Part shown: positions 7,395-16,454 of the stretch, one piece after another
Layout: every line of letters begins with the position of its first letter
Numbering within the stretch: position 1 is the stretch's first letter
Source: JBLHZY01 sp047631555
Lineage (GTDB): Bacteria; Pseudomonadota; Alphaproteobacteria; Rhodobacterales; Rhodobacteraceae
Reading direction: 5' to 3'
NCBI GenBank assembly: GCA_047631555.1
Contig: JBLHZY010000002.1
Coordinates: 372,001 to 436,000 of the forward strand
DNA: 64,000 bases
The notes under the pieces: generated by a model
The model's input: the letters and a program-made list of their open reading frames with translations, nothing else
Database searches by the model: none
What the model was told of the DNA's origin: nothing
Translations under genes and position numbers: made by a program

Positions 7395-9008
7395 TTAGGC
7401 AACCATTTGTTCGCTAATGAGAATTTGCGCTTCAAAGGCTTTGAGCATCCTGCGTGCGGCGGGGCTATAACCGGCGCCGGTGTCTGGGTCCAGCTCGGGG
7501 AAAATGGTGCAAATTTCATCCAGCGTTTCGCGCTCAAACTGGTTCATAACGGCGGGTCCCGGCAGGAAGCTTTCTGTGGGAAGGCCTTCGGAATAGATCA
7601 CTTGATGGCGATCAAACAGCAGATGCACATATTCAACTTCGCCGCCCTCAACGGGGCGAATGGTCAGATCGTTTACGAGGTCTTTCGCCGCCACCAGCAC
7701 TTCGGCATCGCCAAACAGAAGATCGGCCATGTGATTGCGGATCAAAACGCGGTGCTGGGGAGAGAGCAGCAATTCGCGATGCCCCTCGCCAAGCGCGCCA
7801 GCCCGGATACGGATGGGCGCGTAATTGCCTTGCGCCGCGACGGTACGCCGCCCGAGCCAGCGAACCGGTTGGGGCCCGTCGTCATGGGTCATCACCAGCG
7901 AGCCGGGCTCAAGGCTTTCAACCGGGCGTTCGCCGCTTGGCGTCATAATCATTGTGCCAGCAACAAAGCAGGGGATCGTGTTGAGCGTTACAAAACCAAC
8001 ATCGGTATCGCCGGTCGAGCTTGCCACTTCATAGGTGAAGCTAACCGCTTCTTCATCCGTATCGGTCGTTACATCGAATGTGCCGTCGGCCAGAAGGGTA
8101 ACGGTTTGACCCGTTGCCACGGTAACGCTGTCGCCGACATTGACCGCGACGCTGTTCACATGGGTGATCGTCAGTGTGCCGCCTGTGGCGTTGATATCGT
8201 TGGCCAGAACATCGAGGTTTTTGGTCGCGCCGATGAAAATATCGGAGTTGTCATCCATCGCAACAAGCGTCGTTTGAACCGAGTTGCCGGCGATCAAGAG
8301 AGAGGAGTCATAGCTGCTGTCGGCAACATCTGCGATGCCGATACGGATCGAGTTTACCTCGCCACTGACAACGGGAATTGTCAGCGTCATGGTGATGGTG
8401 AACCCGTCCATCTCGGTGTTGTAATCATCATTCGTGTTGTCGACGAAGAGATTGTAATTGTTCGTTGCGTTGATATTGCCAACGCTGGCGTCGCCAGTAC
8501 CGACCGTCATCGGAACATGGGTCCCGTTGACCCAAACACCCACGACATCGTTGTAAATGGAGGCGGCATATTCGGGATATTCTTCGGAGGAGAAGACGAA
8601 TTGCATCGTCATCACGTCGCCCGTTGGGATGAAATCCACATCAAGCCAAGAGGCGTCATACGTGCTTGTGCCCGCGATGGCATTGAAGTTTGCGTTGTTA
8701 TTGACACCAGAGGTATTGGTCGAGGTGTTCGTGCTTTGGTTGGATTGCGCTGGCGACGGATTCCACCACGGGCCGCTGTTGCCGGCGGAATTGGTGAAGT
8801 CTTGCGCATAGCCCGTCGAGAGGATCACGCCGGTATCGCCGGGCGTTACACCGGGCGAAACCGTATCGCCATTGGAATAGACGCCAGAGCTGCGCGCGTC
8901 CCCAGTGTAGGACGCATTCACAACCGTTACGCCGTCGCCAAAGATCGTCTGGGCCATAAGCATAGCCGACGCATTCGTGTTAATCGGAAGTTCCGATGCC
9001 GCAACCAT
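7395..9008 (-). CDS. Choice-of-anchor L / Hint-domain secreted protein
   Basis: The 537-residue protein has three parts. Residues 1-235 match the choice-of-anchor L type (N-terminal SELPINTNASAMLMAQTIFG, ILSTG.A.DFTNSAG, FVFSSEEYPEYA, VGVWVNG). Next is a cadherin-like beta domain (about 240-340). The last is a Hint domain beginning CFVAGTMIMTPSGERPVE at Cys347, with LSPQHRVLIRN and HLLFDRHQVI downstream. No classical signal peptide is seen, which fits type I secretion of such proteins, but no RTX repeats or exporter are nearby. I prefer the ATG at 9008 because GGAGGCGGGT precedes it; a GTG at 9026 is possible. Expected location: extracellular or surface. Confidence 0.85.
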   Translation of the reverse strand: MVAASELPINTNASAMLMAQTIFGDGVTVVNASYTGDARSSGVYSNGDTVSPGVTPGDTGVILSTGYAQDFTNSAGNSGPWWNPSPAQSNQSTNTSTNTSGVNNNANFNAIAGTSTYDASWLDVDFIPTGDVMTMQFVFSSEEYPEYAASIYNDVVGVWVNGTHVPMTVGTGDASVGNINATNNYNLFVDNTNDDYNTEMDGFTITMTLTIPVVSGEVNSIRIGIADVADSSYDSSLLIAGNSVQTTLVAMDDNSDIFIGATKNLDVLANDINATGGTLTITHVNSVAVNVGDSVTVATGQTVTLLADGTFDVTTDTDEEAVSFTYEVASSTGDTDVGFVTLNTIPCFVAGTMIMTPSGERPVESLEPGSLVMTHDDGPQPVRWLGRRTVAAQGNYAPIRIRAGALGEGHRELLLSPQHRVLIRNHMADLLFGDAEVLVAAKDLVNDLTIRPVEGGEVEYVHLLFDRHQVIYSEGLPTESFLPGPAVMNQFERETLDEICTIFPELDPDTGAGYSPAARRMLKAFEAQILISEQMVA

Positions 9009-9210
9009 ACCCGCCTCCAGGTTCACTTTTTGGCAGGCGGATGGCGCAACTGTCCCGTGGCTTTTGCACGGAATTCTTGTTTATTTTGCCACTCGTGGTG
9101 CGGATCTGGTTTTTTTATGATCCGCGTGCCCTGCCTCAGAGCATTATTGATTGCCGCCAAGCTGACACGAAAAAGTTGAAAAGTTAACAAGTTCTTACGA
9201 TGCGACTGCT

Positions 9211-9231
9211 GCGACAGCATTTACCTGTCGC
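9211..9231. promoter_or_regulatory. Dyad GCGACAG-N7-CTGTCGC
   Basis: A perfect 7-base inverted repeat in the 308-base gap between the divergent Hint gene (start 9008) and dapE (start 9317), about 86 bases before dapE. It could be a regulator operator for either direction or a small RNA hairpin. The rest of the gap is AT-rich near 9170-9200 and shows no open frame. Confidence 0.4.
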
Positions 9232-9316
9232 AAAAGCGCCACAGCGGGCTTGCGCCAAAGATTGCAGCAAGGCGCGGATGCGGGTAACTCTTTTGGCTAA
9301 AGTCCTGTTTTGAAAG

Positions 9317-10471
9317 ATGCCCATGAGCCAGCCTATTGATCCTGTTGAGCTTACCGCGCGCCTGTTGCGCTGCGCCTCCGTTACGCCTGATGAGGGCGGC
9401 GCGCTTGTCCTTTTGCAGGGGTTACTGGAGGGGGCAGGCTTTGAATGTACGCGGGTTGATCGCGGCGAAGTGGCCAATCTTTATGCGCGTTGGGGCGCCA
9501 AGGGGGCGGCGCGCAGTTTTGGCTTTAACGGGCATACGGATGTTGTGCCTGTGGGCGATGTCGCAGCTTGGGCGCATGATCCTTTTGGCGGTGTGATTGA
9601 GGATGGTGTGCTTTGGGGGCGCGGTGCGCAGGATATGAAATCCGGCGTTGCGGCCTTTGCCGCTGCGGCGATTGATTTCGTGCGCGAAACGCCGCCCGAC
9701 GGGGCCGTGATCCTTGCGATAACTGGCGATGAAGAGGGGCCTGCGCTTGATGGAACAATAGCGCTGCTGGATTGGATGAAGGCTAAGAATGAGGCGATGA
9801 GTGCCTGTCTTGTGGGCGAGCCGACCTGCCCAAGCGAGATGGGCGAGATGATGAAAATCGGGCGCCGCGGATCGCTGAATGCGTTCTTTGTGGCGCGAGG
9901 CCAGCAGGGGCATGTCGCCTATCCGCACCGCTCGCGCAATCCTTTGCCTGCGCTGGTCAGCCTGCTTGATCGATTGGTTGCACGTGAATTGGATCAAGGC
10001 ACCGATCATTTCGATGCCTCGACCTTCGCGATCACCACGATTGATACCGGCAATACGGCGACGAATGTTATCCCCTCAGAGGCGCGCGCCACGATCAATA
10101 TCCGTTTCAACGATGCCCATACGGGCGCGGCGCTCAGCGATTGGTTGCGCCAAGAGGCAGGCGCGATTGCCGCCGATACGGGCGTTGAGATCGACGTCAA
10201 AATCGGCATTTCGGGCGAGAGTTTTCTAACCCCTCCCGGCGCGCTTTCCGCGCTGATTGGCGATGCGGTTCTGGCTGAAACGGGCCGCGCGCCCGAGCTG
10301 AGCACATCTGGCGGCACGTCGGATGCACGCTTTATGAAGGATCACTGCCCGGTGGTGGAATTTGGCCTTGTTGGGGATCGCATGCATCAGGTGGATGAGC
10401 GCGTTCCAGTGGCGCAAATCGAGACGCTCAAGCGGATTTATGGGCGCATTCTGGCGGGTTACTTTGCATGA
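9317..10471 (+). CDS. dapE: Succinyl-diaminopimelate desuccinylase
   Basis: Zinc-dependent M20 peptidase-family enzyme that hydrolyses N-succinyl-LL-2,6-diaminopimelate to diaminopimelate and succinate. Metal and catalytic motifs are present: FNGHTDVVPVGD, GRGAQDMKSG, and GDEEGPA with the catalytic acid. Later come VGEPT and a C-terminal TSGGTSDARF segment typical of DapE, plus the final MHQVDERV. Length 384 matches the family. ATGs at 9317 and 9323 are both possible. Its stop overlaps the next start (ATGA), so it heads a short operon with the GNAT and DUF2064 genes. Confidence 0.95.
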   Translation: MPMSQPIDPVELTARLLRCASVTPDEGGALVLLQGLLEGAGFECTRVDRGEVANLYARWGAKGAARSFGFNGHTDVVPVGDVAAWAHDPFGGVIEDGVLWGRGAQDMKSGVAAFAAAAIDFVRETPPDGAVILAITGDEEGPALDGTIALLDWMKAKNEAMSACLVGEPTCPSEMGEMMKIGRRGSLNAFFVARGQQGHVAYPHRSRNPLPALVSLLDRLVARELDQGTDHFDASTFAITTIDTGNTATNVIPSEARATINIRFNDAHTGAALSDWLRQEAGAIAADTGVEIDVKIGISGESFLTPPGALSALIGDAVLAETGRAPELSTSGGTSDARFMKDHCPVVEFGLVGDRMHQVDERVPVAQIETLKRIYGRILAGYFA

Positions 10472-10890
10472 GCGTTGTGATTTCTGAGGTGCAGGATTTG
10501 CGCGATTGCCATGCGCTTCGCCTTGAGGTTTTTGTGAAAGAGCAAGGCGTTACGCTGGAAGAGGAGATGGACGAGTTCGATGACGGCGCGATCCATCTTT
10601 TGGCTGTCGATGGCGATCTGCCTGTCGGCACGGCGCGGATTTTGCGCAAAGGGGTAACTGGCAAGATTGGGCGCGTTTGCGTGGCGAAAAGCCATCGCGG
10701 TACGGGACTTGGGGCCGCGCTTATCCGCGCGAGTTTGCAGCGGTTGGCGAAAGAGCCTGTCATCACTCGTGCGCAGCTTGGCGCGCAGACCCATGCGATT
10801 GGGTTCTATGAAAAGCTAGGTTTCAAAGCTTATGGCCCGGTCTATGACGATGCCAGTATTCCGCACCGCGATATGGAGCGCGATGTATGA
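10468..10890 (+). CDS. GNAT-family N-acetyltransferase
   Basis: A 140-residue single-domain acetyltransferase. The acetyl-CoA binding region is visible as IGRVCVAKSHRGTGLGAALI (R-G-T-G-L-G), with a C-terminal AIGFYEKLGFKAYGPVYDDASIPH segment. That last segment with the 'RVFVKEQGV..EEE.DEFD'-like start resembles the ElaA/YjcF group. The substrate is unknown. It overlaps dapE by 4 bases and the following gene by 4 bases, so the three are translationally linked. That linkage is common in this family of bacteria and does not by itself imply a role in lysine synthesis. Confidence 0.9.
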   Translation: MSVVISEVQDLRDCHALRLEVFVKEQGVTLEEEMDEFDDGAIHLLAVDGDLPVGTARILRKGVTGKIGRVCVAKSHRGTGLGAALIRASLQRLAKEPVITRAQLGAQTHAIGFYEKLGFKAYGPVYDDASIPHRDMERDV

Positions 10891-11459
10891 GGCGTCCGCG
10901 CCTGATCGTGATGCTCAAAGAGCCGCGCGCCGGCCGTGTTAAGACGCGGCTTGGGGCAGACATCGGAATGACAGCGGCCGCGTGGTGGTTTCGCCATCAG
11001 GTGCGCGCCTTGCTGCGCCGTTTGGAGGATCCGCGCTGGGAATTGGTGCTGGCGGTCTCGCCGGATCGCGATGGCATGCAGAGCCGGATTTGGCCCGCGC
11101 ATTTGCCGCGCATAGCCCAAGGACAGGGCGATCTCGGCGCACGCATGGCGCGCCAGTTTGATGCTTGCGGGATGCAGTCCGCTTTGATTATCGGGGCGGA
11201 TATTCCGGGGATCACCAAGCGCCATATCGCTGAAGCTTTTGCACAGTTGCACGCGCATGATGCGGTGATCGGGCCGGCGCCCGATGGAGGCTATTGGAGC
11301 ATTGGTTTGCGGGTGCCTGCGCGCCGCCCGCGCGGGATGTTTGCGCATGTGCGCTGGTCTGGCCCGCATGCGCTTGGCGATACTTGCGCGACCATGCCGG
11401 GCCTTCGGATCGCTCAATTAGAGAGCTTGCAAGACGTCGATACTGCGCAGGATTTGTGA
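10887..11459 (+). CDS. DUF2064 / TIGR04282-family nucleotidyl- or glycosyltransferase-like protein
   Basis: A 190-residue GT-A-like protein. It shows the start motif M.KEPRAGRVKTRLG (compare nucleotide-sugar pyrophosphorylases), a central LIIGADIPGI segment and APDGGYWSIGL, which together define the DUF2064/TIGR04282 family. Some members are annotated for arsenosugar biosynthesis because of genome context in other organisms. Here the arsenic genes lie almost 28 kb away, so that function is only a family label. Start ATGA overlaps the GNAT stop. Confidence 0.85.
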   Translation: MRRPRLIVMLKEPRAGRVKTRLGADIGMTAAAWWFRHQVRALLRRLEDPRWELVLAVSPDRDGMQSRIWPAHLPRIAQGQGDLGARMARQFDACGMQSALIIGADIPGITKRHIAEAFAQLHAHDAVIGPAPDGGYWSIGLRVPARRPRGMFAHVRWSGPHALGDTCATMPGLRIAQLESLQDVDTAQDL

Positions 11460-11517
11460 TCCTTCCCGCGCATGTTTGGTTATGGCGTCGCCCCTTTGCG
11501 CATGGTAAGAATTCGCC

Positions 11518-13785
11518 ATGAGCAGCATACCAACAAAAGAGCAGATCCTTCAGTGGATTTCCGATAATCCAACCCAAACCGCCAAGCGCGATATCGCCAA
11601 GGCTTTTGGGATCAAAGGGGCTGCGCGCATCGATCTCAAGCGCCTGCTCAAGGAGCTTGAGGGCGAGGGCCATCTGCAAAAGCGGCGCAAAACCTATCGC
11701 GATCCGGATAAGCTTCCGCCTGTTTCTGTGTTGCAAGTTTTGGCGCCCAATAGCGACGGCGATCTCTTTGCCAAACCGCTTGAATGGGCGGGCGAAGGGC
11801 CCGAGCCGGGGATTTTACTGGTCTTGCGCAAGGCTGATCCTGCCATTGGCGAAGGGGATCGCATTTTGGCGCGGCTGGCCGAGGTCAAAGCGCCGGATCA
11901 CAGCTATGAAGGCCGGCTTATCCGCAAGATCGGGGCCAATCCGCACAAGCTTTTGGGCGTCTTTCGCAAAGGCTCCGAAGGGGGCCGCATCATGCCGATC
12001 GATAAAGGATCGGACAAAGAATATTTGGTCAAAGCGGGCAATGAACATGGCGCGCAGGATGGCGAGCTGGTTGAGGCCGAACTGGCCGGACCACGCAGCC
12101 GTATGGGCCTGCCGCTCGCGCGTATTGTGACCCGGCTTGGCGATCCAAGCGGGCCGCGTGCGGTTTCCCTGATCGCGATCCATCAGCATGGCATTCCGGA
12201 CGATTTTCCTGATGAGGTCATTGCGGAGGCAGACGCGGCCAAGCCAGCCGGCCTTGAAGGCCGCACGGACATGCGCGACATGCCCTTGGTCACGATTGAC
12301 CCTATAGATGCGCGCGACCGTGATGACGCAATTTTGGCCGAGCGAGACACGGACCCCAAGAACAAGGGCGGCTTTGTGCTTTGGGTCGCGATTGCGGATG
12401 TGGCGCATTATGTGCGCCCCGGCTCGGCGCTTGATCGCGAGGCGTGGAACAGGGGCAATTCGAGCTATTTCCCCGACCGCGTTGTGCCGATGTTGCCGGA
12501 TCGGCTTTCGGGGGATTTGTGCTCTTTGCATGAGGGCGTGCCGCGCGCCTGTTTGGCGGTTCGGATGCAGATTTCAGCCGATGGCGAGAAAATCAGCCAC
12601 CGCTTTGAGCGCGGCTTGATGCGCTCGATCGCCTCGCTGAATTACGCCGAAGTGCAGGCCGCCCAAGATGGCAGGCCCAACGAGAAATGCGCACCGATTT
12701 TGGAGCAGGTTATTGCGCCATTGTATGAAGCCTACGGGGCGCTGAAAAAGGCTCGCGAACGGCGCCAGCCGCTTGATCTTGATCTGCCCGAGCGGCGGAT
12801 TGTTTTGAGCGATGATGGCAAGGTGACCTCTGTTTCACATTACGAGCGATATGACGCGCACCGCCTGATTGAGGAGTTCATGGTTCTGGCCAATGTGGCC
12901 GCTGCTGAAGAATTGTTTGAACGCCGCCGGCCTTTGCTTTTCCGCGTCCATGAAGAGCCATCTGTGGCCAAGCTGGAGGCGCTTCGCGAAGTGGCGCAAG
13001 CCTCTGGATTTGGGCTGGCCAAGGGGCACGTATTGCACACGGAGCAATTGAACCGGTTGCTCGCGCAGGCCGAGGGTACGGATTATGACGAGCTGATCAA
13101 TATCTCGACTTTGCGCTCAATGACGCAGGCCTATTATCATCCAGAAAACCTTGGCCACTTTGGGCTCGCCCTGAAGGCCTATGCGCATTTTACCTCCCCG
13201 ATCCGGCGCTATTCCGATCTGGTTGTGCACCGCGCTTTGATTGCTGGGCATGGCTGGGGCGATGATGGGCTGAGCGCAAAAGAGATCGAGCGTTTGCAAG
13301 AAACAGCGACGCATATTTCCGAAACCGAGCGCCGCTCAATGACGGCTGAGCGCGACACAACGGATCGCTATTTGGCGGCGTTTTTGTCGGAACGTGTGGG
13401 CGCAGAGTTCACGGGGCGAATTTCGGGCATCCAGCGGTTTGGCTGTTTTGTGAAACTCGATGAAACGGGTGCGGATGGGCTTGTGCCTGTGCGCACAATC
13501 GGGCGGGAATTCTTCCATTTTGATGCGGATGCGCAAAACTTGATGGGGGCGGATACCGGCCTGAAAATCGAGATTGGCCAACGGGTTTTGGTGCGCCTTA
13601 CAGAGGCCGTGCCTGTAACGGGCGGATTGATGCTTGAGCTGTTGGAGCTTGATGGCAAGGCGATGCCCTCTGGCGGCGGCGGGCCGCGCGGCAAGCATCG
13701 TAAAGGCGGCTTTGGGCGCAAGCCAGCAGCCAGTAAGCGCAAATCAGATAAAATCAAAAAGAAGGTCGCGCGCAAGCGGCGCTAG
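11518..13785 (+). CDS. rnr: Ribonuclease R
   Basis: A 755-residue RNase II-superfamily 3'-5' exoribonuclease that degrades structured RNA. Domain order: N-terminal helix-turn-helix/OB region (residues 1-60, with AFGIKGAARIDLKRLL), cold-shock-like domains, RNB catalytic domain with TIDPIDARDRDDAI, the conserved HFTSPIRRYSDLVVHR near residue 560, then an S1 domain (EFTGRISGIQRFGCFVKL, about 625-710) and a Lys/Arg-rich tail (KSDKIKKKVARKRR). All catalytic aspartates of the RNB motif are present. The gene stands 58 bases after the DUF2064 gene. Confidence 0.96.
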   Translation: MSSIPTKEQILQWISDNPTQTAKRDIAKAFGIKGAARIDLKRLLKELEGEGHLQKRRKTYRDPDKLPPVSVLQVLAPNSDGDLFAKPLEWAGEGPEPGILLVLRKADPAIGEGDRILARLAEVKAPDHSYEGRLIRKIGANPHKLLGVFRKGSEGGRIMPIDKGSDKEYLVKAGNEHGAQDGELVEAELAGPRSRMGLPLARIVTRLGDPSGPRAVSLIAIHQHGIPDDFPDEVIAEADAAKPAGLEGRTDMRDMPLVTIDPIDARDRDDAILAERDTDPKNKGGFVLWVAIADVAHYVRPGSALDREAWNRGNSSYFPDRVVPMLPDRLSGDLCSLHEGVPRACLAVRMQISADGEKISHRFERGLMRSIASLNYAEVQAAQDGRPNEKCAPILEQVIAPLYEAYGALKKARERRQPLDLDLPERRIVLSDDGKVTSVSHYERYDAHRLIEEFMVLANVAAAEELFERRRPLLFRVHEEPSVAKLEALREVAQASGFGLAKGHVLHTEQLNRLLAQAEGTDYDELINISTLRSMTQAYYHPENLGHFGLALKAYAHFTSPIRRYSDLVVHRALIAGHGWGDDGLSAKEIERLQETATHISETERRSMTAERDTTDRYLAAFLSERVGAEFTGRISGIQRFGCFVKLDETGADGLVPVRTIGREFFHFDADAQNLMGADTGLKIEIGQRVLVRLTEAVPVTGGLMLELLELDGKAMPSGGGGPRGKHRKGGFGRKPAASKRKSDKIKKKVARKRR

Positions 13786-13872
13786 GCGCTGATTTGCGCA
13801 TCACATCTTCTTTTCTTTTGGGCGGCACGATTTCGCGCTAAGCTTGGCCAAACAGGCAAAAGCAGGTGGGTT

Positions 13873-15144
13873 ATGAGCAAGTTCTTTAAGGGGTTTTCGG
13901 CATTGGCAGTGAGTGCCTTGCCCCAATTGGTGATGGCGCAAGGCGGGGCGATTGAAAGCTCGCCTCGGCCCATGGCACGGCCCGATCTGGGCGTGATTGA
14001 GCAGGTTCAAACGACGGCAAATGCCGGGTTCAATCGCTGGATTGTTGGATTTCGGGCGCGCGCGCAGGCCAAGGGCATCTCTGCGCGGGTGTTGGACAAT
14101 GCCTTTCGCGGCATTCGCTACAACACGGATGTGATTGCGAAAGATCGCCACCAATCGGAATTCACCAAGCAGATTTGGGATTATCTTGATAGCGCCGCCT
14201 CGCCCACGCGGGTGAAAAACGGCCAAGAAGCGCTGCGCAAGCATGGCCGCACGTTGGAGCAGATTGAAGCGCGTTATGGCGTTGATAAGGAGGTCGTGGC
14301 GGCCGTTTGGGGCCTTGAAAGCGCTTACGGCGAGCGGCGCGGCGAGATCCCGATTATCGAGGCTTTGGCGACGCTGGCCTATGATGGGCGGCGCGGGAAA
14401 TTCTTTGAGGCGCAGCTGATTGCCGCGCTCAAGATCGTTCAATCCGGCGATGTGGCGCCGCGCGGGATGAAGGGATCATGGGCCGGGGCGATGGGGCATA
14501 CGCAGTTTATCCCGACCTCCTATTTGGCCTATGCGGTTGATTTTACCGGCGATGGGAAGCGCGATATCTGGTCGAGTGATCCGAGCGATGCTTTGGCCTC
14601 GACAGCGGCCTATTTGGCGCGTTTTGGCTGGAAAAAGGGTCAGCCTTGGGGTGTTGAAGTGCGCCTGCCGAAGGGGTTCAACTATCAGCTCGCGAGCCGC
14701 AAGATAGTGAAGGCACCGGGCGATTGGGGCGGACTTGGCGTTCGTGGAATTGATGGCAAGCCCGTGCCAAACTATGGCGGCGGCTCGATCCTTTTGCCTG
14801 CAGGTTCGCAGGGCGCAGCCTTTATGATCTTCTCGAATTTCGCAGTGATCGAAAAGTATAACAAGGCGGATGCCTATGTGATTGGCGTTGGGCATCTATC
14901 AGATCGCTTGCGCGGACGGCCTGAAATTCAGGCGAGCTGGCCGCGCGGTTATGCGCCGATTTCCTTTGAGCAAAAGAAGCAGATGCAGCGGATTTTGACG
15001 CGCAAAGGCTATCTGGATGACAAGGTCGATGGGATCATCGGCCCCAACACAATCAACGCGATCCGCGAGTATCAGCGCAGCAAAGGCGCAACGCCGGATG
15101 GCTATCCTTCGCAGGAGTTTATGAAGCTTTTGAAGGGGCGGTGA
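13873..15144 (+). CDS. Lytic murein transglycosylase (MltB-like) with peptidoglycan-binding domain
   Basis: A 423-residue exported enzyme: signal peptide (1-23, ending VMAQ), an MltB/SLT_2 catalytic domain (about 40-340) with catalytic Glu in VWGLESAYGE, the AMGHTQFIPTSYLAYAVDFTGDGKRDIW signature and GWKKGQPWG, then a PG_binding_1 domain (about 350-420; RILTRKGYLDDKVDGIIGPNTINAIREYQ). It cleaves the glycan strand between MurNAc and GlcNAc to form 1,6-anhydro ends. AGGTGGG precedes the ATG. A single-gene unit following rnr. Confidence 0.93.
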   Translation: MSKFFKGFSALAVSALPQLVMAQGGAIESSPRPMARPDLGVIEQVQTTANAGFNRWIVGFRARAQAKGISARVLDNAFRGIRYNTDVIAKDRHQSEFTKQIWDYLDSAASPTRVKNGQEALRKHGRTLEQIEARYGVDKEVVAAVWGLESAYGERRGEIPIIEALATLAYDGRRGKFFEAQLIAALKIVQSGDVAPRGMKGSWAGAMGHTQFIPTSYLAYAVDFTGDGKRDIWSSDPSDALASTAAYLARFGWKKGQPWGVEVRLPKGFNYQLASRKIVKAPGDWGGLGVRGIDGKPVPNYGGGSILLPAGSQGAAFMIFSNFAVIEKYNKADAYVIGVGHLSDRLRGRPEIQASWPRGYAPISFEQKKQMQRILTRKGYLDDKVDGIIGPNTINAIREYQRSKGATPDGYPSQEFMKLLKGR

Positions 15145-15252
15145 GCCGGGTTGAGCGTGGTGGTTTTGGCGCGGGTTGTGCTGTGAGTATTTAGGCCAAG
15201 AAAAAGTGGGAGGTGGTGGCGAATTGGCCTGCCTCTTATCAGTTGCGGTACA

Positions 15253-15570
15253 ATGCTACGCGTAATGCGCGGTGTAACAGCGGTCTCAACCGGAGAGCGC
15301 CGTCACAAAAACCTGCAAGTGCGTGGTCGTTTGGATGGAGGCTCTGCGGGTTGCTTTACAAGTGTGTATTCTGGGTCTGGTGTCGATACCGACTTTGACA
15401 TCATCATTGATGAACTGACAAAGGCTCGAGTTGGAACAGGCATTTATGTTGGTGAGATTCAATTCCAGATGTCGGCTAGTGATTACGCGGACTTGAAAGC
15501 CCAAGTTGTCGCCTTAGCTGGCACAACGGGCAAACCATATGTTTGGGAAGGTGCGGTGAGTACGCCATGA
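15253..15570 (+). CDS. Hypothetical small protein of an orphan two-gene cassette
   Basis: Up to 105 residues, with no signal peptide or domain I recognise. The second half (SGVDTDFDIIIDELTKARVGTGIYVGEIQFQMSASDYADLKAQVVAL) looks like a folded alpha/beta segment. The start is uncertain: no ribosome site precedes the ATG at 15253 and a TACAAT box lies almost on top of it, so translation may begin later. The stop overlaps the next ATG (ATGA). The region is less GC-rich, with codon use (TTT, ACT, TCA) unlike the neighbouring housekeeping genes, so it may have been acquired. Confidence 0.5.
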   Translation: MLRVMRGVTAVSTGERRHKNLQVRGRLDGGSAGCFTSVYSGSGVDTDFDIIIDELTKARVGTGIYVGEIQFQMSASDYADLKAQVVALAGTTGKPYVWEGAVSTP

Positions 15571-16172
15571 CACGGATAACCTCATTATTTGGCGTAGCTG
15601 GAATTGCCATTGTCGCTGGAATGGGTGGATATTGGATCGGAGCCATAGAAGACTCTGGGATCGGATCTGTTCGCCCAGGCCTTGGGCCAAAACAACAAAG
15701 CCTCTACAACGAGATTGGGGTTTTCTCAACCGATGCAGATCTACGCGCCTATATGAACCGTCGCTATGACTTTGATAATGGTGCCTTCCCTTTTGTGCGC
15801 CAAGCTGCACCAGACTATGACGAGCAAGAAGAACGGGATGTTCAGGCGGTGACCAAGACGCTTGGGCAATTTTCTCACGCTCAACCAGTCGCTTACACCT
15901 ACTACCGACGGCTTGACGAGTTAGCGCGAGAAGGTGCCACAACCGACGAGTACATAGAGTGGCTCACTTTTGTGCTGAGGACTGGAGAAAGCGCCATGTA
16001 TCTTGCCGCCCTCGATGGCGAGGAAGCTCTATATGACGCCATACAGCGAAGCCACGATTGCGTTCTTTTCGAACTGGCTCATGATGGGGGCACAGATATT
16101 TCAAACGAGTGTTTACCAGATTTGCGCAACGCACTATCGGAAGCGCTCGGCGTCGAATTGATGCTGCGCTGA
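15567..16172 (+). CDS. Hypothetical membrane-anchored or exported protein
   Basis: A 201-residue protein with one N-terminal hydrophobic helix (residues 7-28, LFGVAGIAIVAGMGGYWIGA) and no obvious cleavage site, then a mostly helical, acidic periplasmic part (DYDEQEERDVQ, DELAREGATTDEYIEW, LSEALGVELMLR) with two Cys (HDCVLF and NECLPD). No family recognised. ATGA overlap with the upstream gene shows coupled translation. Base composition differs from the flanks. A terminator-like hairpin lies downstream at 16426. Confidence 0.7.
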   Translation: MTRITSLFGVAGIAIVAGMGGYWIGAIEDSGIGSVRPGLGPKQQSLYNEIGVFSTDADLRAYMNRRYDFDNGAFPFVRQAAPDYDEQEERDVQAVTKTLGQFSHAQPVAYTYYRRLDELAREGATTDEYIEWLTFVLRTGESAMYLAALDGEEALYDAIQRSHDCVLFELAHDGGTDISNECLPDLRNALSEALGVELMLR

Positions 16173-16425
16173 TGATCCGCTCACTCCAAATAGTTTCGAT
16201 AGAACGTGCAAAATACGCTAAAATCTGGAGATGAAACCGCTTACGCATGAATGATCAGTTTTCCTGTTGCGCAACGGCATAGAAATTTACGTTGTTGCGG
16301 CAATTTTCACGCTGCGAGCACAAGCAGATTAAAATCAATGGGTCCGCTGTGGGCTCAAAGCCGTCGTTTGATGTGCAGCTGATCGCATCCATTTCGCCTA
16401 ACGATCCCCAACACATCTGGTAAGA

Positions 16426-16454
16426 GGCAAGCCGTTGGGCCTGCCCCCTTTTTT
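16426..16454 (+). terminator. Rho-independent terminator
   Basis: GGCAAGCC-gttg-GGCCTGCC type stem (one mismatch) followed by CCCTTTTTT. It is placed to end transcripts from the orphan cassette before they run antisense into the transaminase gene. The 282 bases between 16172 and 16455 hold nothing else recognisable. Confidence 0.6.

Noticed and set aside
7374..9179. A 601-residue plus-strand frame opposite the anchor-L/Hint gene
   Set aside because: The minus-strand gene has recognised domains and a ribosome site; the plus frame is rich in Arg/His/Gly typical of antisense frames.
10887..11459. Link of the DUF2064 protein with the arsenic operon
   Set aside because: The arsenosugar label is a family name; the ars genes are almost 28 kb away with no shared signals.
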